Source: Dryocola sp032000125
Lineage (GTDB): Bacteria; Pseudomonadota; Gammaproteobacteria; Enterobacterales; Enterobacteriaceae
Assembly: GCA_032000125.1 (NCBI GenBank)
Contig: DAMALH010000005.1
Location: 1 to 64,000 of the forward strand
DNA length: 64,000 nucleotides
Direction: 5' to 3'
Shown: positions 26,317-34,672 of the stretch, piece after piece
Layout: the number at the start of each line of letters is the position of its first letter
Position numbering within the stretch: position 1 is the stretch's first letter
Program-made: the position numbers and the translations under genes
Notes under the pieces: model-generated
The model's input: only the letters and a program-made list of their open reading frames with translations
Databases searched by the model: none
Told to the model about the DNA's origin: nothing

Positions 26317-27072
26317 ATGAACACTATCCATCTTGTAACCGGCGCAAGCCGTGGTTTGGGCAGAAATACGGCTTTAGCCATCGCTCGCCGTGGCGGCGAT
26401 GTAATCGTGACCTGGCGCAGCGGCGAGGCTGAAGCCCTTGCCGTCGTTGAGGAGATTAAAGGCATGGGACGTAAGGCCGCGGCCCTGCGTCTGGATCTCA
26501 GCGACGCTGAAACTTTCCCCGCCTTTGTTAAGACCGTTAATAACGAACTGATATCGACATTCGGGCGCGAAGACTTTGATTGCCTGATCAACAATGCAGG
26601 CCACGGCGAAATGGCGGCCTTTGCCGATACTACGCAAGCTCAGTTTGACGCGCTGTTTAACGTTCACGTTAAAGGCGTTTTTTTCCTGACGCAGGCCTTG
26701 CTGCCGCTGCTTGCCGATGGAGGACGCATAGTTAACTTTTCATCCGGGCTGACCCGGATATCCTTCCCCGGCTTCTCGGCTTATTCTGCTGCAAAGGGCG
26801 CGGTTGAGATCCTGAGCGTTTATATGGCTAAGGAATTGGGGAGCCGTGGGATAAGGGTTAATACCGTCGCGCCGGGTGCGATTGAAACGGATTTCCTGGG
26901 GGGAGCGGTACGGGACATGCCGGACCTTAACAAGCAGTTTGCGCAGATGACCGCACTTGGCCGGGTGGGAAGGCCGGACGACATAGGGCCTGCGATCGCA
27001 AGCCTGCTGGATGAGGATAATCGTTGGGTAAATGCGCAGCGCATTGAAGTATCGGGCGGGCAAAGTATCTGA
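26317..27072 (+). CDS. SDR-family oxidoreductase
   Basis: This 251-residue classical short-chain dehydrogenase has the cofactor motif TGASRGLG near the N terminus, NNAG, a catalytic Ser (NFSSG) and Tyr-Lys (YSAAK), then the PG segment (APGAIETDF). An Arg at the cofactor loop (TWRSGE) suggests NADP(H). The start at MNTIHLV has GAGGA upstream; an in-frame TTG/ATG start at 26278 is unsupported. It is divergent from the AraC gene and inserted between yciA and yciB. The substrate cannot be inferred. Confidence 0.85.
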   Translation: MNTIHLVTGASRGLGRNTALAIARRGGDVIVTWRSGEAEALAVVEEIKGMGRKAAALRLDLSDAETFPAFVKTVNNELISTFGREDFDCLINNAGHGEMAAFADTTQAQFDALFNVHVKGVFFLTQALLPLLADGGRIVNFSSGLTRISFPGFSAYSAAKGAVEILSVYMAKELGSRGIRVNTVAPGAIETDFLGGAVRDMPDLNKQFAQMTALGRVGRPDDIGPAIASLLDEDNRWVNAQRIEVSGGQSI

Positions 27073-27154
27073 CAATACGACAAGGGTGAGACACCTAAAA
27101 AGCACGCTTTGCTATTACGTAAATCAAAGCGTGCCTGAGGTTATTACCGGGCGT

Positions 27155-27691
27155 TTATTTCTCTTCCTGCGGCATATGGCGATAGATATAAACACCGCTT
27201 AACAGGGTGAACACCAGCGTGGCGGCGGTCAGGCCGAACACTTTAAAGTTGACCCAGACGTCCTGCGGCAGCCAGAAGGCGATATAGATATTCGCAACGC
27301 CGCAGATAATAAAGAACAGGGCCCAGGCCACGTTAAGCTTTGCCCAGACGTGCTCCGGCAGGGTGATTTCTTTACCCAGCATGCGCTGGATAAGCGGCTT
27401 CTTCATCACCAACTGGCTGACCAGCAGGGCGATTGCAAAGAGCGCGTAAATCACCGTGACCTTCCATTTGATAAATTCATCGTTATGGAAGAACAGGGTG
27501 AGGCCGCCAAACACCGCCACCATCACAAAAGTGATAAGGGTCATTTTTTCGAGCTTACGGTATTTATACCAACTGTAAACCAGCGCCAGCGCGGTGGCGA
27601 CGATCAGCGCGCCGCTGGCGGCATAAATATCGTACAGCTTATAAAAAGCAAAGAAGACAATCAGGGGCAGGAAGTCGAGAAACTGCTTCAT
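27155..27691 (-). CDS. yciB: Inner-membrane septation-associated protein YciB
   Basis: This 178-residue membrane protein of the YciB/IspZ family has five to six hydrophobic helices and is nearly identical in length to E. coli YciB (179). In E. coli it associates with the cell elongation and division machinery and envelope homeostasis. The sequence FNDEFIKWKVTVIYALFA-type core (FHNDEFIKWKVTVIYALFA) is diagnostic. It lies downstream of yciC on the same strand. Confidence 0.94.
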   Translation of the reverse strand: MKQFLDFLPLIVFFAFYKLYDIYAASGALIVATALALVYSWYKYRKLEKMTLITFVMVAVFGGLTLFFHNDEFIKWKVTVIYALFAIALLVSQLVMKKPLIQRMLGKEITLPEHVWAKLNVAWALFFIICGVANIYIAFWLPQDVWVNFKVFGLTAATLVFTLLSGVYIYRHMPQEEK

Positions 27692-27757
27692 AGTCTGTTC
27701 CGTAAAAAGGTGAGGACTCCTGACCGACTATAACTCGCCGTCAGGAGCGAATGAAGA

Positions 27758-28501
27758 TTACCGGCGAATAAGCATATACAAACGGAATAAATAGATGAGC
27801 AATACGCCAGAAATAAGATTGCTTATCGTGTTGGCTATCACCGCGCCAATTTGCGGAGACAGCGCCGCAAAAGAGGATGCGAGCAATAGCAGGGCGGTTT
27901 TAGCCATCAGCCAGGCGATAACAGCCGGAGCGACCAGACGCATATTGCCCCATACCAGACGGATGCTGTTGCGCATTGCCTGGAAAATCCCCGCTTTATC
28001 CTGCACCAGCATAACGGGCGCAAAGGCCAGCACAATGGCCAACAGCACCCCCGGCACCACAACCAGCATAATGCCGATCTGCACCATAAAGGTCGTCAGG
28101 AACATCAGAATAAACATTTTTGGTAATACGGGCGCAGCCGACCCGATTGCGCGTAGCGCGCTTACGCGATGGCCTGCTGAAACCATCTGCATCAGCACCA
28201 GCATGCTGCCGGCCAGAATCGCATTGCCGATAAGCCCGGAGAACGTGGATGCCGCAGAAGCTTTAAGCAACACCTGCTGCTGCTCAGGCGTCATGTTTTG
28301 CACAAGGTCAAACAGGCCAACGCTGCCGGCCAGGTTGTCGCCTTCGCTCAGGATGCCCATCTGTTCATCGCTCGGTGAAAAGGCATGCCCGATAATCGTC
28401 GAAATAAAAGCGCAAAGTAATGCGATCAGCAGGATGGTAATAAACTGATTGCGTAAAAAATTCCCCGTGTCACGGTACACAGAACCCGCCGTGATAGACA
28501 T
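27758..28501 (-). CDS. yciC: UPF0259 membrane protein YciC
   Basis: This 247-residue protein equals E. coli YciC and has about six helices. It starts MSITAGSVYRDTGNFLRNQ. Function is unknown; it is grouped with yciB by conserved adjacency. It is divergent from ompW. Confidence 0.92.
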   Translation of the reverse strand: MSITAGSVYRDTGNFLRNQFITILLIALLCAFISTIIGHAFSPSDEQMGILSEGDNLAGSVGLFDLVQNMTPEQQQVLLKASAASTFSGLIGNAILAGSMLVLMQMVSAGHRVSALRAIGSAAPVLPKMFILMFLTTFMVQIGIMLVVVPGVLLAIVLAFAPVMLVQDKAGIFQAMRNSIRLVWGNMRLVAPAVIAWLMAKTALLLLASSFAALSPQIGAVIANTISNLISGVLLIYLFRLYMLIRR

Positions 28502-28884
28502 GCACTCTCCTTTGACATTGCCCGGTTATCTCTCAGCGCGCAATTGTACCCTGGAAGCAGGAACTGTGGCACCACTAAGGCGGTAATGAAAAACAGAGCG
28601 GCACCCAGGCGCCGTGTTAAATCGCGCTTTGAACGGCGTTATGAATAAAAATAACCCACACATTGGCGATATTTTATCCAACAACGGAATGTAAAGATTT
28701 TAAAAACCGCCGCCGTGGTGAAATTTGCGTCAGGACAATAATCAGGAACTAAGGTTTTCGCTAAAAATTAATCCAGATCATTAAATGTTAAATTAGCCAG
28801 TAAAGTGTGATCGATGTTGGATCATATTGTACTCATAACTAGGTATATTCAGCCCGCTGTTAAAACCATAACAAGGGAAGGGCT
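28502..28884. other. yciC-ompW regulatory region
   Basis: About 380 bp hold no gene. TTAAT-CCAG-ATCAT at 28768-28781 has FNR half-site spacing; E. coli ompW is FNR-activated, so this is a plausible but degenerate FNR site. A second motif, TGTGATCGATGTTGGATCA, near 28805-28825 is CRP/FNR-like only in its first half. Confidence 0.4.
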
Positions 28885-29517
28885 ATGAAAAGATTATCTT
28901 TGGCATTACTGGCGCTGGGTTGCTTATCCGGTGAGGCATTAGCACACGAAGCGGGCGACTTCTTTATGCGTGCCGGTACGGCCACGGTTCGTCCGACTGA
29001 AGGTTCAGACGACGTGCTGGGAATGGGCGGCTTTAACGTCAGCAACAATACGCAACTGGGGCTGACCTTTGATTATATGGTGACCGACAACGTCGGTATC
29101 GAACTGCTGGCCGCAACGCCTTTTCGCCATAAGGTAGGCCTGGGCGCGACCGGGAATTTAGCCACCGTTAAGCAGCTCCCGCCCACGCTGATGGCGCAGT
29201 GGTACTTTGGCGATGCAAAAAGCAAAGCTCGGCCATACATCGGCGCTGGCATCAACTACACCACTTTCTTTGACACAGACTTCAACCAGACGGGCAAAGA
29301 CGCGGGTCTGAGCGATTTGAGCGTGAAAGATTCATGGGGGGCGGCGGGACAGGCCGGTCTGGATTATATGGTGAACGACGACTGGCTGCTTAACATGTCG
29401 GTGTGGTACATGGATATCGACACCGAAGTGAAATTCAAAGCGGGCGGTGAGCAGCAGAATATCAAGACCCGTATCGACCCGTGGGTGTTTATGTTCTCTG
29501 CGGGCTATCGTTTCTGA
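28885..29517 (+). CDS. ompW: Outer-membrane protein OmpW
   Basis: This 210-residue eight-stranded beta-barrel has a hydrophobic side channel and is implicated in uptake of small hydrophobic compounds, adaptation to anaerobiosis and colicin S4 reception in E. coli. The signal peptide MKRLSLALLALGCLSGEALA is followed by HEAGDFFMRAG, the start of the mature protein. It ends in Phe (SAGYRF), the BAM recognition signature. It is divergent from yciC and convergent with the trp operon. Confidence 0.95.
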   Translation: MKRLSLALLALGCLSGEALAHEAGDFFMRAGTATVRPTEGSDDVLGMGGFNVSNNTQLGLTFDYMVTDNVGIELLAATPFRHKVGLGATGNLATVKQLPPTLMAQWYFGDAKSKARPYIGAGINYTTFFDTDFNQTGKDAGLSDLSVKDSWGAAGQAGLDYMVNDDWLLNMSVWYMDIDTEVKFKAGGEQQNIKTRIDPWVFMFSAGYRF

Positions 29518-29522
29518 TAAGA

Positions 29523-29544
29523 AAGGCCGGAAGCGTCCGGCCTT
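29523..29544 (+). terminator. ompW terminator
   Basis: AAGGCCGGA and TCCGGCCTT form a perfect 9-bp stem with loop AGCG, starting 6 bp after the ompW stop codon. The T-tract is short. Confidence 0.7.
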
Positions 29545-29554
29545 ACATGGATGA

Positions 29555-29588
29555 CAGATACCCGAAAAGCGTGGTTTTCGGGTATCTG
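29555..29588. repeat. 14-bp perfect hairpin with GCGTGG loop between ompW and trpA
   Basis: CAGATACCCGAAAA and its exact complement enclose GCGTGG. The loop and its A/T closing pairs match the hairpin at 19177-19210. It lies between convergent ompW and trpA and may act as a barrier to read-through. Confidence 0.65.
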
Positions 29589-29703
29589 GGGTAAAGCAGA
29601 AACAGCATTCTTTTTTAAAAGCCCCGCAAAAACATCTTTTCACGGCTGAGGACTTTGCCACCAGACAAAGGCAGCCTGCTCCGGCTTTATCCCCGGCAAA
29701 AAC

Positions 29704-30510
29704 CTAATTTCTGGTCGCCGCTTTCATCGCCTGTACAAAAGCTTTCAGCTCGCTAAGCATTGCGTCCGGCTTATCTACGTTCTTCTCAATAATCTTCACA
29801 ATGGCAGAGCCAGAAATAGCGCCTGCGGCACCGGCTTCAATGGCATCACGCACCTGCGCAGGCTCGGAGATACCAAAGCCCTGTAGTGACGGTGCAGCGT
29901 GGTATTCGGTCAGCTTTTCAACAAGATGATGCAATGGGAGCTGTGCACGCGTCTCCGCACCGGTAACACCGGCACGGGACAGCAGATAGGTATAACCACG
30001 TCCGTGGGACGCTATCTCGCGCAGCAAATCATCATCCGCATTTGGCGGGCAGATAAATATTGGCGCAACGTTATGACGCATTGCGGCCTGGCGGAACGGC
30101 GCGGACTCCTCAATCGGGACATCGGCAATCAGCACCGAATCCACGCCCACTTTGGCGCACAGCGCATAAAACTCATCGATACCGCGGCTATAGACCAGGT
30201 TTGCGTACATCAGCAGACCAACAGGAATCGTCGGGTGCTTCTGGCGGATAGCCGCCAGCATCTCAAAACACTGCGTCGGCGTAACGCCAGCGGCAAAAGC
30301 GCGTAACGCCGCGTTCTGAATGGTTGGGCCATCCGCCAGCGGATCGGAGAAGGGAATGCCCAGTTCCAGCGCGTCGGCACCGGCTTCAATCAAAGTGTCG
30401 ATAATGTTAAGCGACAGCTCAGGAGAGGGATCGCCAAGCGTCACGAAGGGAACAAAAGCACCTTCGCGGCGTGCCTGTAATTGCTCAAATACGTGCTGAT
30501 AACGTTCCAT
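29704..30510 (-). CDS. trpA: Tryptophan synthase alpha subunit
   Basis: TrpA cleaves indole-3-glycerol phosphate to indole and glyceraldehyde-3-phosphate, passing indole through a tunnel to TrpB. The 268 residues form a TIM barrel with catalytic Glu49 and Asp60 in DALELGIPFSDPLADGP. The start codon overlaps the trpB stop by one base, as usual for coupled translation. It is the last gene of the operon. Confidence 0.97.
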   Translation of the reverse strand: MERYQHVFEQLQARREGAFVPFVTLGDPSPELSLNIIDTLIEAGADALELGIPFSDPLADGPTIQNAALRAFAAGVTPTQCFEMLAAIRQKHPTIPVGLLMYANLVYSRGIDEFYALCAKVGVDSVLIADVPIEESAPFRQAAMRHNVAPIFICPPNADDDLLREIASHGRGYTYLLSRAGVTGAETRAQLPLHHLVEKLTEYHAAPSLQGFGISEPAQVRDAIEAGAAGAISGSAIVKIIEKNVDKPDAMLSELKAFVQAMKAATRN

Positions 30511-31700
30511 TACATTTCCCCTCGCGCTTTCAGGATGTCGTGAACGGTGAAGATATCTTTGTCGCCGCGGCCAGAGAGGTTCACCACTAATAGCTGTTCT
30601 TTTTCAGGATCGTCATGCATCATTTTCAGCGCGTGAGCCAGCGCGTGGGAGGATTCCAGCGCCGGGATAATCCCTTCTTTGCGGCACAGCAGCTTAAAGG
30701 CGTCCAGCGCTTCATCATCGGTAATCGATACGTATTCCGCACGACCGATGCTGTTCAGATGCGCATGCTGTGGCCCGACGGACGGGAAATCCAGACCGGC
30801 GGAGATAGAATAGGACTCTTCAATCTGACCTTCATCGGTCTGCATCATCGGCGATTTCATGCCAAAGTAGATGCCCACGCGGCCGTGTTTCAGCGGCGCG
30901 CCGTGCTCGCCGCTTTCAATACCGTGACCCGCAGGCTCCACGCCAATCAGGCCGACCCTGGTTTCGTTAATAAAGTCTGCAAACATACCGATGGCGTTTG
31001 AGCCTCCGCCGACGCAGGCGATAACCGCGTCCGGCAGACGACCTTCTTTTTCGAGGATCTGCGCTTTCGTCTCTTCGCCTATCATGCGCTGAAACTCGCG
31101 CACGATAGTCGGGAACGGGTGAGGACCCGCCGCCGTACCGAGCATATAGTGCGCGGTATCATAGCTGCCAGACCAGTCACGCAGCGCTTCGTTGCAGGCA
31201 TCTTTCAGCGTGGCGGAACCGCTGTGAACGGGAATGACTTCTGCGCCCATTAGACGCATACGGAATACGTTTGGCGACTGGCGCTCCACGTCCTTCGCGC
31301 CCATATAAATACGACATTTCAGGCCGAGCAGGGCGCTTGCCAGCGCAGAGGCCACGCCGTGCTGCCCGGCGCCGGTTTCGGCGATGATTTCGGTTTTACC
31401 CATCTTTTTCGCCAGCAGCGCCTGGCCGAGCACCTGGTTAGTTTTATGCGCGCCGCCGTGCAGCAGATCTTCACGCTTCAGATACAGCGTGGTGTTGGTG
31501 CCTTTGGTGATGTTCTTACATTTTGTCAGCGCCGTTGGACGACCGGCATAGTTTTTCAGCAGGTCGTTAAATTCAGCCTGGAACTCAGGATCGCTTTGCG
31601 CGGACACAAATGCCTCTTCCAGTTGGCGAAGGGCAGGCATCAGGATTTGCGGCACATACATGCCACCAAACTCGCCAAAATAGGGATTAAGTAACGTCAT
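30510..31700 (-). CDS. trpB: Tryptophan synthase beta subunit
   Basis: This PLP enzyme joins indole and serine to form tryptophan. The 396 residues carry the PLP Lys86 in HKTNQ, the phosphate-binding GGGSNAIG and the COMM domain. It is highly conserved with E. coli TrpB. It lies 11 bp after trpC and overlaps trpA by one base. Confidence 0.97.
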   Translation of the reverse strand: MTLLNPYFGEFGGMYVPQILMPALRQLEEAFVSAQSDPEFQAEFNDLLKNYAGRPTALTKCKNITKGTNTTLYLKREDLLHGGAHKTNQVLGQALLAKKMGKTEIIAETGAGQHGVASALASALLGLKCRIYMGAKDVERQSPNVFRMRLMGAEVIPVHSGSATLKDACNEALRDWSGSYDTAHYMLGTAAGPHPFPTIVREFQRMIGEETKAQILEKEGRLPDAVIACVGGGSNAIGMFADFINETRVGLIGVEPAGHGIESGEHGAPLKHGRVGIYFGMKSPMMQTDEGQIEESYSISAGLDFPSVGPQHAHLNSIGRAEYVSITDDEALDAFKLLCRKEGIIPALESSHALAHALKMMHDDPEKEQLLVVNLSGRGDKDIFTVHDILKARGEM

Positions 31701-31711
31701 GATTATTTTCC

Positions 31712-33073
31712 TTAGTAAGCCCGCAGCGTCTGAAACACGGCTGCCAGCTTGTTAGCATCTTTAATGCCCGGCGCGCTTTCGACGCCAGAATTGAAATCCA
31801 GACCCGCGCAGCCGGCTTTCGCCGCTTCCACACAGTTATCGGCGCCCAGACCGCCCGCCAGCAGCACGTTATCCAGCGTCTGGTTCGCAAGCAAGGACCA
31901 GTCGAAGCTCTGACCCGTGCCGCCCTGGCCGTTGTCGAAGACGTATTTATCGACGCGGCGTAAATCGCGTGCGGGTAAAGATTCTTTTACGCTTAGCGCT
32001 TTCCAGATCTGTACGTTATCCGGCAGGGCCGAGCGTAGCGTGTCGATATAGGCCTGGTCTTCGTCGCCGTGTAGCTGCACCGCGGCAAGGGTGAAACGTG
32101 CCGCCTTCTGCGATACTTCGTTAACCGGTGTATTGCGGAACACGCCAACATAGCGTAGCGGAGCCGCGGCCATGACGGATAAGGCTTTTTCGTCGCTGAC
32201 AAAACGAGGCGAGGAAGGCACAAATATCAGCCCGCCGTAAATTGCCCCGGCTTCATGCGCGACGCGGGCGTCCTCCGGGCGCGTCAGGCCACAGACTTTA
32301 TTTTCACCGAGCGTTACGCGACGTACCGCTGCGTTCAGGTCATTTTCGCCCATCAGCGCGGAGCCAATCAGGAAACCGTTGGCAAAATGGCTTAGCTCGC
32401 GGATCTGGCCGTAAGTGCTGATACCGGATTCGCTGATCACCGTTACGCCATGGGACAGGCGCGGCGCCAACTGCCGCGTGCGGTTGAGATCGATTGAAAG
32501 ATCTCGCAGGTCGCGGTTATTAATGCCAACCACTTTTGCTTCCAGCGCAATGGCGCGCTCAAGCTCTTCTTCATTACTGACTTCTGTCAGCACGCCCATA
32601 TTCAGGCTGTGGGCGACGGCGGCAAGCTGTCGATATTGCTCGTCGTTCAGTACGGAAAGCATCAACAGGCAGGCGTCGGCCTGATAAAAACGCGCCAGGT
32701 AAATCTGGTAAGCGTCGATGATAAAATCTTTGCACAGCACCGGCTGGGTAACGATTTCGCTCACCACCGGCAGGAAATCAAAGCTGCCCTGGAAATATTT
32801 CTCATCGGTCAGCACGGAAATCGCGGAGGCGTAGTGTTTGTACACTCCGGCAATGCGCGCCGGGTCGAAATCATTACGAATTACGCCCTTTGACGGAGAC
32901 GCCTTTTTGCATTCAAGAATAAACGCGGTACGCGCGCCCTGCAGCGCGTGATAAAAGTTGCGTGTGGCAGGGGTTATCTCGTTCTGAAAACTCGCCAGGG
33001 GCTGCTGCTTTTTACGCGCTTCAACCCAAATCGCCTTATCCGCGACGATTTTCGTTAATACGGTGTCCTGCAT
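31712..33073 (-). CDS. trpC: Bifunctional indole-3-glycerol-phosphate synthase / phosphoribosylanthranilate isomerase
   Basis: This fused enzyme, called TrpC or TrpCF, catalyses two successive steps. The N-terminal half is the synthase barrel (FILECKKASPSKGVIR, catalytic Lys; VGINNRDL). The C-terminal half is the TrpF isomerase barrel beginning at KVCGLTRPEDA and ending GLDFNSGVE. The 453 residues match the fused form of enterics. It starts three bases after the trpD stop. Confidence 0.97.
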   Translation of the reverse strand: MQDTVLTKIVADKAIWVEARKKQQPLASFQNEITPATRNFYHALQGARTAFILECKKASPSKGVIRNDFDPARIAGVYKHYASAISVLTDEKYFQGSFDFLPVVSEIVTQPVLCKDFIIDAYQIYLARFYQADACLLMLSVLNDEQYRQLAAVAHSLNMGVLTEVSNEEELERAIALEAKVVGINNRDLRDLSIDLNRTRQLAPRLSHGVTVISESGISTYGQIRELSHFANGFLIGSALMGENDLNAAVRRVTLGENKVCGLTRPEDARVAHEAGAIYGGLIFVPSSPRFVSDEKALSVMAAAPLRYVGVFRNTPVNEVSQKAARFTLAAVQLHGDEDQAYIDTLRSALPDNVQIWKALSVKESLPARDLRRVDKYVFDNGQGGTGQSFDWSLLANQTLDNVLLAGGLGADNCVEAAKAGCAGLDFNSGVESAPGIKDANKLAAVFQTLRAY

Positions 33074-33076
33074 TTC

Positions 33077-34672
33077 TTATCCTCTTGCTGCCAGTGAGGT
33101 GACGCGGTCGTAGGCTGCGCCGCTGCGCAATACGTCCAGCACCCGTTGTGCGTTTGCCCTGAGATCTTCCTGGCCGTGCAGGCGCATAAGCATGGCTACG
33201 TTCGCCGCTACGGCTGACTCGTGGGCCGTCTCACCTTTACCTTGTAGCAGGCGGGTAAGAATGTCACGGTTTTCTTCCGGCGTGCCGCCTGCGAGCTGAT
33301 CCTGATGATAGGCCGGCAGGCCAAAATCTTCGGCGGTTAGCTGGTAGCTTTTGATGTCGCCGTCGTTAAGCTCGGCAACCTGCGTTGGCGCATGCAGCGA
33401 AACCTCATCCATTCCGCCGCTGTGTACGACAGCCGCGCGCTTGTAGCCCAGCACGCGCAGCGTTTCGGCAATCGGCAACACCAGCTCCGCGCTGTAAACG
33501 CCAATAAGCGCAAGCGGCGGATGGGCCGGGTTAATCAACGGGCCTAGCACGTTAAACAGCGTACGGGTTTTTAACTGCTGGCGCACCGGCATGGCGTGAC
33601 GGAAACCCGTGTGGTATTTCGGTGCGAACAGGAAGCAAACGCCCAACTCATCAAGCGCCTGACGAGAGGTTTCCGCACTCATGTCCAGATTGATACCAAA
33701 GGCCGCCAGCAAATCTGATGAGCCGGAACGGCTGGACACGCTGCGGTTACCGTGTTTGGCAACCTTCAGCCCTACGGCCGCCGCAACAAACGCGCTGGCG
33801 GTAGAAATATTAATGCTGTTGCTGCCGTCGCCGCCGGTGCCGACGATATCGGCAAACTGATAGTCCGGGCTTGGGAATGGCGCGGCGGCTTCAAGCAGGG
33901 CGGACGCCGCCCCGGCGATTTCGTTCGGATGTTCGCCACGCACTTTCATGCTTACCAGCGCGGCAGCCAGTTGTTCCGGCTTAAGCTCGCCACGGACAAT
34001 GGCAGAAAATAGCTGGTGGCTTTCTTCGCGACTCAGCGTCTGCGCCTGATACAGCTTGTCCAGAATCGGCTGCAGCGTATTGGTCTGCTTCAACTTCAGC
34101 AGCGCCCAGTCGAGAGTTTGCTCCAGCAGGCGCGCGCCCTGGGTTGTCAGAATAGATTCCGGATGGAACTGGAAGCCACACACGCGATCGGCGTCGTGGC
34201 GCACGGCCATTACCATGCCATCAAAATGCGCATTGATAGTTAAGCCCGCAGGAATATTGCTGCCGACCAGCGAATGGTAACGAGCCACCGGCAGCGGGTT
34301 AGGCAGCCCGGCGAACATAGCTTCACCGTCGTGAGAAATGATCGACGCTTTGCCATGCAGGATTTCGCCAGCCTGGCCGACATAGCCCCCGTAGGCCTCA
34401 ACAATTGCCTGGTGGCCCAGGCAGATACCGATAATCGGCAGCTTGCCGCGCAGGCGAGTCAGCAGTTCCGGCATGCATCCGGCCTCGCTCGGCGCGCCGG
34501 GGCCTGGCGAAAGCATCAGCACCGGGTTCTCCATGGTCGCCAGACGCTCAATTAAGGTCTGCGCCGGTACGTGGTTGCGATAGATGACCACGTTGTGCCC
34601 GTTGGCACGTAGCTGATCTGCCAGGTTATAGGTGAAGGAATCGATGTTATCGAGCAGCAGAATGTCAGCCAT
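33077..34672 (-). CDS. trpD: Bifunctional anthranilate synthase glutaminase / phosphoribosyltransferase
   Basis: TrpD (TrpGD fusion) has 531 residues. The N-terminal class I glutamine amidotransferase domain has the nucleophile Cys84 in GICLGHQA and supplies ammonia to TrpE. The C-terminal domain transfers phosphoribose to anthranilate (GTGGDGSNSINISTASAF). Its start overlaps the trpE stop by one base (TGATG), coupling synthesis of the two synthase subunits. Confidence 0.97.
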   Translation of the reverse strand: MADILLLDNIDSFTYNLADQLRANGHNVVIYRNHVPAQTLIERLATMENPVLMLSPGPGAPSEAGCMPELLTRLRGKLPIIGICLGHQAIVEAYGGYVGQAGEILHGKASIISHDGEAMFAGLPNPLPVARYHSLVGSNIPAGLTINAHFDGMVMAVRHDADRVCGFQFHPESILTTQGARLLEQTLDWALLKLKQTNTLQPILDKLYQAQTLSREESHQLFSAIVRGELKPEQLAAALVSMKVRGEHPNEIAGAASALLEAAAPFPSPDYQFADIVGTGGDGSNSINISTASAFVAAAVGLKVAKHGNRSVSSRSGSSDLLAAFGINLDMSAETSRQALDELGVCFLFAPKYHTGFRHAMPVRQQLKTRTLFNVLGPLINPAHPPLALIGVYSAELVLPIAETLRVLGYKRAAVVHSGGMDEVSLHAPTQVAELNDGDIKSYQLTAEDFGLPAYHQDQLAGGTPEENRDILTRLLQGKGETAHESAVAANVAMLMRLHGQEDLRANAQRVLDVLRSGAAYDRVTSLAARG

